DNA from: Dendrolimus kikuchii
Lineage: Eukaryota; Arthropoda; Insecta; Lepidoptera; Lasiocampidae
NCBI GenBank assembly: GCA_019925095.2
Contig: CM034414.1
Location: forward strand, 4,132,001-4,196,000
Direction: 5' to 3'
Length of the DNA: 64,000 bases
This document shows, one piece after another, positions 30,101-39,960 of this stretch. Under the pieces are notes generated by a model. That model did not search any database. It was not told where the DNA came from and saw only the letters and a list, made by a program, of their open reading frames with translations. The position numbers and the translations under genes are program-made. Every line of letters starts with the position of its first letter. Positions within the stretch are counted from its first letter, which is position 1.

Positions 30101-30955
30101 GACTTCCCAGAATCTCTCCAGAGCGGAGTGTATTTCTTTATTTGAGTGTTGGGGTTGTAAACAGTCAATATTTACTAGTGCTGAATTAACTTGAGGCTCA
30201 GGCTTTGTGTAGTTTGGATTGATAGGACCTAAAAGAGCGAAATTGAAGATCGTGCCGAAGGCTATTGGCCTGCCCGGGCCCAAAAAAATTTTGTTACCAT
30301 CCAAAATTTGGCCCAAGACATCAGAACCTATAATTAAGTCAATAGCGGCTGGAAAACGATAAGACGAGTCTGCTAGGGGAAGCTGTGTCGAGTCGAGGAG
30401 TGGAACAACGTCAGGTAACATTGTTAATGGTAAAAGACCTGTCAAATCTGGTAGAATGTATGCCTTTGCGCTAATTACTGGGACTTCGGTGTGAATAGGG
30501 CGGAATGTGATGGTAGTTGAAGAACTAGAGTTTTGAGTCTGCTGATTACCGACTCCTGTAATTTTTAGTTCTGTGTGCTCGACAGGCAAACGTAATTTTT
30601 GTGTCATAGTTTTAGTTAACAAGGTTAGCATGGAACCGCTGTCTAATAATGCTCTTGCCTTATGAAATACTCCAGCGTTGTCTGCTAGTTCTAGGGACAC
30701 AGTGGGTAATAAAACTGGTGGATCGTGTACTGTAATGTGCTGAGTATGTGCTGAAATATGACTGTCATTTTGGTTAGCTTTATCAGAGGAAGTAACAGGG
30801 CTGCCGGGCAAGTGATTATTATGATAAACTTTATTATCATAGTGCTGAGTATGAAACTGGGATTTATTTTGTTTACGTGATGTAGTGGATGGTGTATATT
30901 GTAGCGATGGTATGGGTGGGTGTAGTGTAGTATTGTGTAAGTGAGTAGCAGGTAG
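27162..30955 (-). pseudogene. pol: BEL/Pao Pol, copy 2, broken
   Basis: Three pieces. N-terminal (30811 down to about 29429): protease DSG and the start of RT. Middle (about 29429 to 28705): the FVDD box of RT and RNase H up to the deletion. C-terminal (28679 to 27162): integrase zinc finger, D-D-E core and the BEL C-terminal domain. An extra G at 29429 (cctggggagaaa against cctggggaaaac in copy 1) shifts the frame. A 338-bp deletion at about 28704/28705, corresponding to copy 1 8508-8845, has AGT microhomology at its ends and is not a multiple of three. The 48-codon linker after the gag UGA is kept. Confidence 0.93.
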
Positions 30956-32440
30956 TCATTGTTGTGAATTAATAGGTGAATTACGACGAGAAGAGTTTCT
31001 TGATTCCGTGGTTGGGCGGGTGTGTTCTTGTCCTCTTAGTTGTGGGGGCAAGAGGTGAGAATTGTCATATGTGGGTGATTCAAAGCCACTGCGATGTAAG
31101 GTGGTATGGTGTTTCTCGCTATCACATTCTCTGCACCGTCCTGTGGATCTGCACTCGTCAGAGTAATGGGGTCCTAGACACTTACGGCACCGTTCATGAG
31201 CTTGGATAAAATCCCAGCGCCCTTGCGTAGGCTGTCTTAGGTATTCACCGCAGTTCAGCAACCTGTGTCCTCTAACGTGACACCAAGGGCAGTAATAATT
31301 ATTGGTCGGTGCTGGTGGGTGGGCGGAATCTTGTGCTATGGGCTCGAAATATTGTGTAGACTGTGGGTATCCTTGAGCGTACTGTACAGGGTACGCTTGA
31401 CTTTGTAGAGGATATGCAGGGCGCGTTAAAGGTGGGCGGACGGAAGTAGTGGGCTGAAAACGAACGTGCCGAATTTCTGGTCTGGGTGCAGAAGCGCGTG
31501 GTTGGTACCGTGCTGAGGGAGAAGCACGTTCAGTTTGTCTGTATGTCGGGCTGAGGGGAGGGGGGGGTGGGTTATATGTCTCAGTTTCTGTGCAACGTGC
31601 ATGGTCTTCTAAGAATGTGATTACATCCTTTAAGGTGGGCAGAGTGTCTGAAGACCCATGCGTTCGTTCAAATAATGTGCGAAGCTCGCCCTTTAACTTC
31701 CGCACTACTATTGACACTAGGACGTAGTCTGAGTCATGTAGTGGTAAGTTTAGGTTTTTAAGCGCCGATTGGGTTGAAATAAGAGGGGCTAAAAATAACT
31801 GTCTGATTTGTGAGCGGGTGGTGATGTGGGGTAACTCTAGTATCATATCTATAAACCTATCAATGAGAACTCGGCGATTTTCGTAGCGATTGGCAAGTGT
31901 TGTCATCGCTACATCGTAGTTCTCATCGGTAACCTTGAGGTGTGATACCATACTGAGAGCTTCTCCGGAGAGGCAAGAAAATAAATAGTGTAATTTAACT
32001 GCACCTGACAAATTACCGGCAGTGTCCGTAAGGCTTTTGAAAACAGTTATGAAAGATGGCCAATCCTCAAGCTTGGAAGAAAATTTGGGTAGATCTATTT
32101 TGGGCAGAACAGTAGACGTGGAGAATGTGGGCGAGCTTGGTTTGATGCTTGAGCTGATGGTGATGTTTGCCACCAAAATTTTTTCATATGCTTCTATAGC
32201 CGAGGTGTAGTAGTCAAAGTACCATTTTTCCACTTTGTCATCAAGGTCTTTAGAGTCCAAGATCTCATAATATACTGTATCCAACTTGCCCTTTATATCG
32301 TCCAATTTTGTAAAGCGCCCTATGAAATCGTTTACACTATACTTTTTGTCTCCTTTTAATATAAGGTTAGCTATCTCTAATAGGAAAGTTATGTACTTAT
32401 GGGTTTGCATAAAGATGGCAGATTGCGATTTGGTAGGCAT
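30956..32440 (-). CDS. gag: BEL/Pao Gag polyprotein, copy 2
   Basis: 494 codons, same start (MPTKSQ at 32440) and same end (CAA CAA UGA CUA) as copy 1, with the three zinc-knuckle-like motifs near residues 384, 418 and 440. A frame extends upstream to 32548 through the A/T tract, giving runs of Lys and Phe; this extension is not credible as protein. The few differences from copy 1 are mostly single residues, for example Ile/Val in the SFIT-F motif. Gag could be expressed and package RNA even though pol is broken. Confidence 0.9.
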   Translation of the reverse strand: MPTKSQSAIFMQTHKYITFLLEIANLILKGDKKYSVNDFIGRFTKLDDIKGKLDTVYYEILDSKDLDDKVEKWYFDYYTSAIEAYEKILVANITISSSIKPSSPTFSTSTVLPKIDLPKFSSKLEDWPSFITVFKSLTDTAGNLSGAVKLHYLFSCLSGEALSMVSHLKVTDENYDVAMTTLANRYENRRVLIDRFIDMILELPHITTRSQIRQLFLAPLISTQSALKNLNLPLHDSDYVLVSIVVRKLKGELRTLFERTHGSSDTLPTLKDVITFLEDHARCTETETYNPPPPPLSPTYRQTERASPSARYQPRASAPRPEIRHVRFQPTTSVRPPLTRPAYPLQSQAYPVQYAQGYPQSTQYFEPIAQDSAHPPAPTNNYYCPWCHVRGHRLLNCGEYLRQPTQGRWDFIQAHERCRKCLGPHYSDECRSTGRCRECDSEKHHTTLHRSGFESPTYDNSHLLPPQLRGQEHTRPTTESRNSSRRNSPINSQQ

Positions 32441-32480
32441 GACGATGAGAAGTGCACAACAAGAAAAGGAAAAGCAAACG

Positions 32481-32493
32481 AAAAAAAAAAAAA

Positions 32494-32527
<34 letters not shown>
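32481..32527. repeat. A17-T30 homopolymer tract
   Basis: 17 A (32481-32497) followed by 30 T (32498-32527), 47 bases in total; the counterpart in copy 1 is A38-T11. Confidence 0.85.
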
Positions 32528-32530
<3 letters not shown>

Positions 32531-33093
32531 AATGCTAATAAAGAACACGCAAGAAAGCAGCCAGAGAAACGTAAGAAATACGAAGTAAATAAAAATGATT
32601 AGGAAAAAAAATATATATCAAACTGTCGTGTGCGCTGAGTCTTAATAAACACGAAGCTATATATAAGCTATAAAAGTTGCACGGCAAGCTAACCACACCG
32701 AGTGAAACGAATATAATATTCAATATTATTATATCGATCCGATATCACGTTTAGTGCAAGTATTCGAGAATAGGTGTGCTGAATAAAGTACAGAATACGT
32801 ACTCGAGGTTATATTAACCTACCTACGTACCAAAAAATAGTTATCGTGTAGCAATTTGCGTAATTATCTGAGGAATGTGGAATGGGTATTCAAATATATA
32901 AGGGCAGAAGTAATATGTTTATAAGAAAACAAAAAAGAAAAAACAAGGGCAGAAAACGGGTAAATGGGCAGATTGATAATGATTGTTTATTTAACTTTTT
33001 AGGTATGCGAAAATTTACAATTTGGTTTGAATTAACCATAAAATGGCAAAATACGGTTGTTGCAGACTGTATAAATAGGTCGCCAGTTGGAAT

Positions 33094-33111
33094 ATCCGGC
33101 TCGAAGGACCA
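33094..33111 (-). promoter_or_regulatory. Primer binding site of copy 2, tRNA-Tyr
   Basis: Plus strand ATCCGGCTCGAAGGACCA equals the last 18 bases of eukaryotic tRNA-Tyr including CCA (T-stem CCGGC, acceptor TCGAAGG, discriminator A). Two bases (TA) separate it from the LTR at 33114. The tRNA match is from my knowledge of tRNA-Tyr, not a search. Confidence 0.85.
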
Positions 33112-33113
33112 TA

Positions 33114-33460
33114 TGATCTGGCCGATTGCCAGATTTCAAGGGTGCAAGGGTAAGAGGGAATGGAGATAAATGGACTCACCCGTAATAATATGAGCTGAGT
33201 AACCGGAGCGTCTGCGATACAGGAGCAGCAGTGCGTGTTCTCTTGTTATATATCTCCCGCTTCACAACTAGATTCACTTGCCACTTATCACCAAGCTCTT
33301 GGAACCCGATTAGTATTGCAATTGGGTGGATATCTCAAATGCGCGCGCGATGCGTGAATGTCTTTACGACGGGTCGATTCAGACTGATCGTTGAGACGCG
33401 GAAGTGCGGGGTAAATTACTTTTTCGGGGAATCATCGTTCGTTACGCGGTGGCGTGAACA
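33114..33460 (-). repeat. 5' LTR of copy 2, full length 347 bp
   Basis: Element sense: begins TGTTCACG, initiator-like TCAGTC at positions 74-79, TATATAA-like near 208-214 (33247-33253), GGTGAGT splice-donor-like string near 33175-33181, ends AGATCA. Confidence 0.92.
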
Positions 33461-33490
33461 CGAGGGGTTTAAAAACGAAAGTCTTTTTAC

Positions 33491-33492
<2 letters not shown>

Positions 33493-33525
<33 letters not shown>

Positions 33526-33826
33526 GCAGGAGTTCAGCAGACAAGCAGACGGCCCACTTAGTGGAAAGCGGTTACCGTCGCCTATGGACATTTGCATCAC
33601 CAAAGGTGCTACAAATGCGCTGCTGCTCTCTTAAAGGAGTCTGGAACCTGGTCACTAATGCCGGAACACAACACAAGGTTGTTATGGCGGCATACTCTAG
33701 ACCAGGAGTGGTCGCCATCCAGTCGAGCAAATACTCTACCACCTGGCTGTGGGTTGTTTAGTCGCCTCTTACGACAGGCCGCCGGGCCGCAGGAAATTGT
33801 ATTCTTTCTCCGTTCCTGCACGGATA
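33493..33826 (-). repeat. 310-bp repeat, full-length, minus strand
   Basis: A run of about 30 T, then aattgcaggagttcagcag, ending ctccgttcctgcacggat. It starts 33 bp from the end of BEL/Pao copy 2. Confidence 0.87.
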
Positions 33827-34394
33827 AAACTTGTCGCAATCTAGAGACACTGTTGTCAACTTAGCATTTTCGGTGCGAGATCTAAGACTTTTTACATTTC
33901 TCATATTCTGAATGTACGCTTGGAGTTGCCTAACCACAGGGATGATAACAGCACTGTTCGTCCCTAGGAAACGATTCTCCTAGCTGTCAATTTTTTTTGA
34001 TTTTATTTTATTTAAGTTTATGGCTTGGCAGCTAGGCCTTTAAGCCAGATCTTAGTTTACAATATAGTTTCTTCATTTTGATAAGCCTATGTGTAGCACA
34101 GCTGAACTGTAGGTAATCAGCTAGTGCCATTCAACGGAGTTCTTGTGACAACTCAAAAGGCCACATTTGACTATACAGTTCACATTTCTCACAAAACACA
34201 TATTATTACTACTCAAAGACTATCAATATCCTACAACTATTGTTCATTTTAGAGTAATTTTACACATTAAAAAAAAAAACTGCACAGCACAACATCTCCT
34301 TTCAGTTCCCGCCAAAAACTCTCAAATTTTTTTGAAAACTGTGCGAACCATAGACAATATCATGCGACTCATGTTCCAACTTTTTTACAGCCAT
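33827..34394. other. AT-rich DNA, nothing clear
   Basis: The block actcaaaggccacatttgac near 34150 recurs inverted near 24290 (caaatgtggcctttcgagtt), so part of this is a further dispersed repeat. No gene is seen. Confidence 0.4.
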
Positions 34395-34790
34395 CGTGAA
34401 AAAGCTTCAGAAATTGTAACAAAAAGTATCAACAATTTTGTAACATCATTTTATACTTATAAATTGCTTTTCACTAAATTATGATATAATTTACATGAAT
34501 TTGAGCTAATTATTTACTATCATCAGTGATGAAAAAAATACTGGCTGGTTGAATTCCACAGACAAAAAAAATTGGTGTTTCAATGTGACCTGCGTGATGG
34601 CTTTTCATCAGTTATTGGTTTAACTAATCCGTTTTTATTTACTTTCCTCATATTCGAAATGAAAAGCGGAATGTCAACCTCGGGTGAAAGGCCTATTTAG
34701 GTACTCGAATTATTAGCGCCCTCGCTGCGCTCGTACGCCAAATCATTTCGTGCCTAAATAGCTCACTTTCACCTGTCGTGTAACAATCTA
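34395..34790 (+). repeat. Dispersed element with palindromic end, copy 1
   Basis: Matches 60925-61245 in inverted orientation (shared: tataaattgcttttcacta, ctggctggttgaattcca, tttttatttactttcct). The end carries an inverted pair, ggtgaaaggcctatttagg and cctaaatagctcactttcacc, around gcgccctcgctgcgctcg. Confidence 0.6.
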
Positions 34791-35153
34791 CTATTGCATC
34801 TCTGCGAACGTCCAAAACAATGATTTAGTTCTTTTTAAAATTATATTACAGTCCAAACCCATTTGGACATAACCTTTTTTATGTTATTTTTTAATATAGT
34901 TTTTTCTTTTATCTTAATTCGTGTCAATATGGATTTATAATAATAATGTACACGCAATATACTCTTTAACTTTAATTTATGTCATCTGAAACACGAGTTT
35001 AGGTAATTACTCTTCATATAATATCGACGTGTGTCTGTATATAAACGCCAAAAGAAATAATTCTAGCTAATATTATAAATAAGGGGGTACCAAATAAAGG
35101 ATAAGAAAATTATTAATATACCATAATAAGCCCAAAATACATTAAAAGAACAT

Positions 35154-35504
35154 GTATAAAAAAAAGTGTCGGAGTGAAGGTAAGGAAAGGAATACTCCGA
35201 TGGTTCGGGCATGTGGAAAGAATGCATGATGAAAGAATGACTAAACAGATATACAATGCAAAAGTGGATGGATGCAGAAGTCGTGGAAGGCCACGACACA
35301 CCTTCCATGATCAAATTGATCGTGTACTAGCAGAAGGTGATGTCAGGAGCCTTAAGAACAGACGAGCTTGAATGAATGTTATGAATGTCAAAGAGGCAAG
35401 TGAGGTGTGTAAGAATAAGCCTAAATGGCACTCTGTTGTTCGTGCCTACCCCGCAAGGGAACTGGCGTGAAGTTATGTATGTATGTATGTATGTATAAAA
35501 AAAA
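35154..35504 (+). repeat. CATA-tail LINE, 5'-truncated, with 12-bp TSD
   Basis: gtataaaaaaaa at 35154-35165 and 35493-35504 flanks the insert, which encodes the LINE RT C-terminus (KVRKGILRWFGHVERMHDER, then SRGRPRHTFHDQID) and ends with TATG repeats. Part of the duplication overlaps the TATG tail. Confidence 0.88.
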
Positions 35505-36119
35505 CTAAAAAAAGAAAGAAGAATTCCGACATAATTATAGTCGGAGGGGGAAAAAAAAGTGTGTTTGTGCAGTTCACACGCAGTAGAAGAGCAACAAAGT
35601 GTGACAAGGGGTGGGAGGGATTCTAAATTCCGTGACGTCACGTTTCATATAATATATCGTTATAACATATACGAATTTGAAGTATTAACGAAAAACTTCA
35701 AAACATTTCCAACTCCATCTGTATGAGAAGTGTTTAAATGATTAAATATAATATATTCTACCTCATTGTTTCGCAAGCGTAGTCCTATGTGTTTATCTCT
35801 TTTTAGTGTCGCTTTTTCGTTTCATCGAGTTTCAAATCACAACGATTCTAAAGAAGTATCACTTCAAAAAACACGTCGTGTAAGTTAAATCTGATATTAT
35901 CGAAAAATAAAACGCTAAAGATGACCGATAAAGTTCAAAAAACTATTTGATAAGAGATAACGTTTCTTATCTAACATATTTAGGTATAGTGTGTAAACAA
36001 AAGCTTTTAGGTTAGTTTAAGTGGTTTTTTAAATTAATTATCCTCATCGTCTGGTGACGAGACCGTGCAGCCAATGCTTTAATAATGTCTTATTTGTAAT
36101 TTTATTACCCCTCAAATAC
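35505..36119. other. AT-rich DNA, nothing recognised
   Basis: No gene or array. The motif tatcacttcaaaaaacac near 35857 recurs near 45250 and 57310, so a minor dispersed element may be present. Confidence 0.4.
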
Positions 36120-36625
36120 TTTACTACAATATTACCAACTTCTTTGTAATGTTGGACTACGCACTCAACAATTGGGCATTAGGCAGAGACAGTTGCTGTA
36201 TATACCCTTTGCATCCACCAATTATAGGCAAAATTCTTTCTTGCTCCGTAGCGCCTCACAATTTAACGATCTACCACTAAAATTGGACATTGATATCTTT
36301 GCAACTAAACCCAACACCTTTAGAACTAAAATGAACAAAGACTTTTTCAAAGAAAACTAGTTTTTTCCGAACTACTTAATATCTATTCAAATTCTCTTTT
36401 CAATCTTTTAATCTCACTTTTCAATTTTACAATTTTTCAATCTTTATTATCAACCACACACACTGACACACACACACATACACATACACACACACATCTT
36501 CATCAATTAACCTGAGCAAGTCTATATGCTTAGGCTTGTAATTAGCAATACTTTTGTACAATGTTCTTAATTTATATCGTTATTTGTCTGTAAGCCTTAC
36601 TAAAATAAATAAATAAATAAATATT
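36120..36625 (+). repeat. Jockey/CR1-type LINE 3' end with AAAT tail
   Basis: A 3' piece of a LINE: end of the RT frame (36172-36360), an untranslated part with CA repeats near 36455-36495, and a tail of AAAT repeats near 36602-36623. Confidence 0.7.
36172..36360 (+). pseudogene. Jockey/CR1-type LINE RT C-terminus fragment
   Basis: 63-codon frame with the order GIRQRQLLYIP, then SASQFNDLP, then TFRTKMNKDF and stop. The pattern (basic residues, LxxP, FNDLP, then TFK/RxK) is the typical end of Jockey/CR1-like reverse transcriptases found in many arthropods. Only the last part of the protein is present; the catalytic domain is missing. Confidence 0.7.
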
Positions 36626-37598
36626 CCCGGTACACAAAGTACCGCAGCATTTAAAAATTAATGTAAGCTATCGTTTTAGTGAAAACTGTGTCAGAATATG
36701 TTGATTTTGATGCGTCCGATACAACTACTAATCGCTCCCGAGAAAATTCTCAAGGGTAAAAATATCAAACATTTTATTACATACAATTTGTTATTGATTA
36801 GTGAAAAAATTGGAACATTGGAATTCGATGTGTTTTTAATTTGGCCATTTTAAATCATTCCCAGAAGAATTCTCGCGAGATTCCCAATATAAAATAGACT
36901 TATCTTGATTAAGTTTACGACTATACTTACAAAGTACTTATTTAATAATAACATTAATTTCTACATAGATGGCGCGTTTGAAAAAAAAAGCCTTTACCTG
37001 ATCTTTAAAATACATGACGATGTTAATCGTGAATTTCGTTTTTTCTATTTGGCCAGGAAACCCCATAAAAGCCCAGACAGAATCACGCAAACCATCCATC
37101 CGACTGGCCGTCTGCCAGAGCCCTCTGCTGTTTGACATAATATATGAAAGCGCTACGCGTAGGAAACGCGTTAGACGAGAGTCGGACGCCCTTCCTTATT
37201 CATTAATTTCCTATTCATGATATGAATTGTTGTTCTTTGTGTGAAATTTTTGTTACTGTCTATCTCAAATACGAAGGTACGACTGAAAGAAATACTTTTA
37301 AATCCAAGCAATTAGTATAAATTTTGTGTGTTGTAGTTTTATAGTGTCGCTCCTAAATGTTTATCTCTGTAGGTAGTTGTTTACCTTGTATATTATTTAA
37401 GGTTTGCCCAACAAAGCTATTGGTTTCCGCTCGGTATATAATTACTCACTTTATTTCACGCCGCACACTAGAATAGATTTCAACAACACAGAAACAAAAG
37501 CCTATGAGTAGTCATTTTGCTTAGAAAAACAGCTAGAAGCGTTTAATATAGAATCATGACTAAACTTTATTGATAGTTGTTTATTTATTTTATTACGT
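36626..37598. other. AT-rich DNA, nothing recognised
   Basis: Frames of 60-76 codons overlap on both strands between 36905 and 37220 without any recognisable motif. I do not call a gene. Confidence 0.4.
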
Positions 37599-37810
37599 TA
37601 AGGGCCGCTTGCATAACGATCGCCTTTAAATAAAATTAGTTAATCATATTAAACTGTCTAAATACGTTTTAAACCAAACGTATTGACAGTTCTTTAAACA
37701 TATTTAGCGGCAAATTTTGTGTTGTGCAAGACGCTAATTGTATTTAAGGGTGTTAAATACGTTTTGTGTTTCTTAAATAAATTTAAGCAACCTTATGCAA
37801 GCGGCCCTAA
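37599..37810. mobile_element. PIF/Harbinger-type MITE
   Basis: Perfect 15-bp terminal inverted repeats GGGCCGCTTGCATAA (37602-37616) and its inverse (37793-37807), flanked by the three-base duplication TAA (37599-37601 and 37808-37810). TWA target sites and GGGCC ends are typical of PIF/Harbinger elements. Interior of about 175 bp without coding capacity. Confidence 0.85.
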
Positions 37811-37901
37811 ATGTGTATAAAATAATTTCGTCAGTTGATGTGAAATTTCTGTTCCGAAAGTACACTTAGTAAAACATCGATCGCAGTTGAAACTCAGCTA
37901 A

Positions 37902-38600
37902 CTAAAGCCTCGTAATCATGGTAAACATTTGTTTAGCAAAAGTTGATCAACGTTGTTGATGAGCAGCGAGAATGCTGCTGGAAACTTTGTTTAAATCAAT
38001 ATGAGTTGTCCACACCCGGCCAGTCTGCGTTAAAAGGTTGCCCGAGGAAGTAGTGTTGTTGTGTTCTCTGTGTCTGATGTATAAGATTTCTAATAAAAAA
38101 AAGATAAAAAGATAGTGGGTGCGAAACTATCTCCTGCAAAGAGAAAATTTGATGAGTGACCTCAGAATGTCAGATGGATCATTTAGTAACTTTACGAGAA
38201 TGTCGAAAAGTGATTTCGAACATTTTCTAGAAATGATTGGTCCGTCAATAGCCAAAAGGAAAACAAATATTCGTCAAGCCAGTTTCACCACAAACTTTTT
38301 GTTTCTATCCTTGTTTCTTTGATAGAAGAAACCCATGGTAACGCTTTTGATTGAAATAATTCTATTAATTGCATAATTTTATCGTTGCTCCACACTACCG
38401 CCATGTTTATAAAACAGTTGCAAACACGTCCACACACGTCAACATTTCTGATGTTTTCGCTCGCCGGGCGTCAACTCTGTCAACATGGCGTGATCAACTC
38501 AGCAACACAAGTGTTCCCGCAATATGTTTACAGCAACTCGGCAACATGTTTATGCAACCATGTTGCTAAACAAATGTTTACCATGAATACGAGGCTTTAG
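37902..38600 (+). mobile_element. Harbinger-type deletion derivative with 38-bp TIRs
   Basis: Terminal inverted repeats of 38 bp (37902-37939 and 38563-38600), one mismatch, starting ctaaagcctcgt. The inside holds a fragment of a Harbinger transposase (38116-38322). Subterminal DNA is rich in GTTGC/CAACA motifs. I could not assign a target duplication. It lies about 90 bp right of the MITE at 37599-37810 but has different ends, so it is a separate family. Confidence 0.78.
38116..38322 (+). pseudogene. Harbinger transposase (HARBI1-like) N-terminal fragment
   Basis: Frame starting WVRNYLLQRE, then FTRMSKSDFEHFLEMIGPSI and KTNIRQA. These match the order of motifs in the N-terminal part of HARBI1/PIF transposases (WVR-hLxxR, then F-RM-xxxFxxLLxxIxPxI, then TxxRxAI). 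The frame has a stop just before WV and runs out soon after RQA, so the DDE catalytic domain is deleted or in another exon. No intact transposase is encoded in this copy. Confidence 0.72.
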
Positions 38601-39419
38601 TCTCAACGGGCCGACCTTATATTCGAAACAGACATGTCCTCCCAATCAACACGCAAATACTATTCATTAGAATTCCTGAACTTATCAACTTAATAGAAGA
38701 ATAATTCTATTGTTGTAAACAATTATTGTAAATAAAAATGAAACGACGTAAAAGAACACTCGAAAAGATTTCCAAATGTTCAAAAACGAATATCTGACTG
38801 AAAAAAGAGGTTGATAAATAATCCCATAAATATATTATGGGGACGCCAGGCGTAAAGGCCTAAAAATACTGGTCATCTTGTTACTAACAATGGCCGGCCA
38901 TTATCACAAAGGGAATAGTGATTTCAGAACATGGTTGCTGTTCAATACTTATAAAATTAAATCAAACTGTGAACAATGGGGATTGTTCACTTTTTTTCAA
39001 TGTAGCTATTTGAAAAACCATTTCGAGGAATAGTCTTCCTAATCATTTCTGTCTAGTTAAAATTCAAAAAAACGTACAATCCCCTTGTATTTTGAAAGAA
39101 ATGTGTTTGACCTTTGTTTGACCTTACTAAATCCTATGACGTCATTAGCATCTGGTGAAATGTATATGAATACCGTAGCCATTCAGTTTTAAAACACAAA
39201 ACGACCGACATGTTCCTTTTTATGTCATTGTTATGTCATACAACATAACATAAACAAACATTTCATTCGACGTATTCCAGAATAAAATTATGTAAATTAG
39301 CTCTTCAGACCAATATTTAGCAAATATCTCTATACTAAATACTTAAATATGATATTAAACTAAAAGTCAAAGAAAAGTGCATTATGTAAACGAGCGTTTT
39401 CGTAAACTGCGGTTGGAAC

Positions 39420-39960
39420 GATGTCGAAACCTTTTCAAGAGATACGATCCAAAAATAACCTGTTTACCAATAAGAAGATCATCATAGTGGTAGAAAAGTT
39501 TAATACGGTAATACGCCTTACGCCAGAAGTTAATGCGTTCAGCCTTCTGTACACAATGTCCACCACATTCATCATCAGGAAGTGTAATGGTTTAATGAGG
39601 TGTTTCCTACGAGGAGGTCACTTCAAGGCGCAACATTTCCAAAATCACATATAGGAAGCAACGATTTAATCGTTAAGTGATACTCTATTCCCTGGATAGC
39701 AGTGGATTTTCCAACAGGACTCTGCACCCTCCCATAAAGCTAAGTCTATCTAAAATTGGTTGCAAACCAATTTGCCGGGCTTTGTTCGGAGCGAAGATTG
39801 GCCATTGTTGAATTCTGACTTGAATTCTTTGGATTATTCTTTATAAACTGTATTAGAGCTAATGGCATACAGAAAATTTACTAGAACCTGAATTTATCTC
39901 AAGCGAGCCCATACCAATAAATCAAAAATTATTCCTATTGAAATGATTTGAACCACCACA
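39420..39960 (+). pseudogene. mariner/Tc1-type transposase remnant
   Basis: Plus-strand motifs WIFQQDSAPSHKAK (from 39703), then SEDWPLLNSDLNSLDYSL: the second and third catalytic-Asp regions of mariner/maT-like transposases (QQDSAPxHKA and PDLNPLDY in intact relatives). Stops interrupt the frame inside the fragment (after HKAKSI and SL). The upstream part (39420-39654) is an open frame of 77 codons without recognised motifs. A decayed element; terminal repeats were not identified. Confidence 0.7.

Larger units (their letters stand above)
26881..33460 (-). mobile_element. BEL/Pao LTR retrotransposon, copy 2
   Basis: Both LTR outer edges are present: TGATCTGG at 26881 and GAACA at 33460 (TG...CA in element sense). 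The right (5') LTR is 347 bp. The left (3') LTR is 235 bp because of a 112-bp internal deletion, with three substitutions in the shared 235 bp. The primer binding site is perfect. Gag is intact; pol is broken by a 338-bp deletion and a 1-bp insertion. Flanks (caccc left, cgagg right) show no target-site duplication. Confidence 0.93.

Noticed and set aside
32441..32548. N-terminal extension of the copy 2 Gag frame through the A/T tract
   Set aside because: It consists of homopolymeric Lys and Phe runs from the A/T tract, and copy 1 does not have it; the start at 32440 is shared by both copies.
36905..37220. Three overlapping 60-76 codon frames on both strands
   Set aside because: They have no motif, no codon-usage signal visible and overlap each other; chance frames are the simplest explanation.
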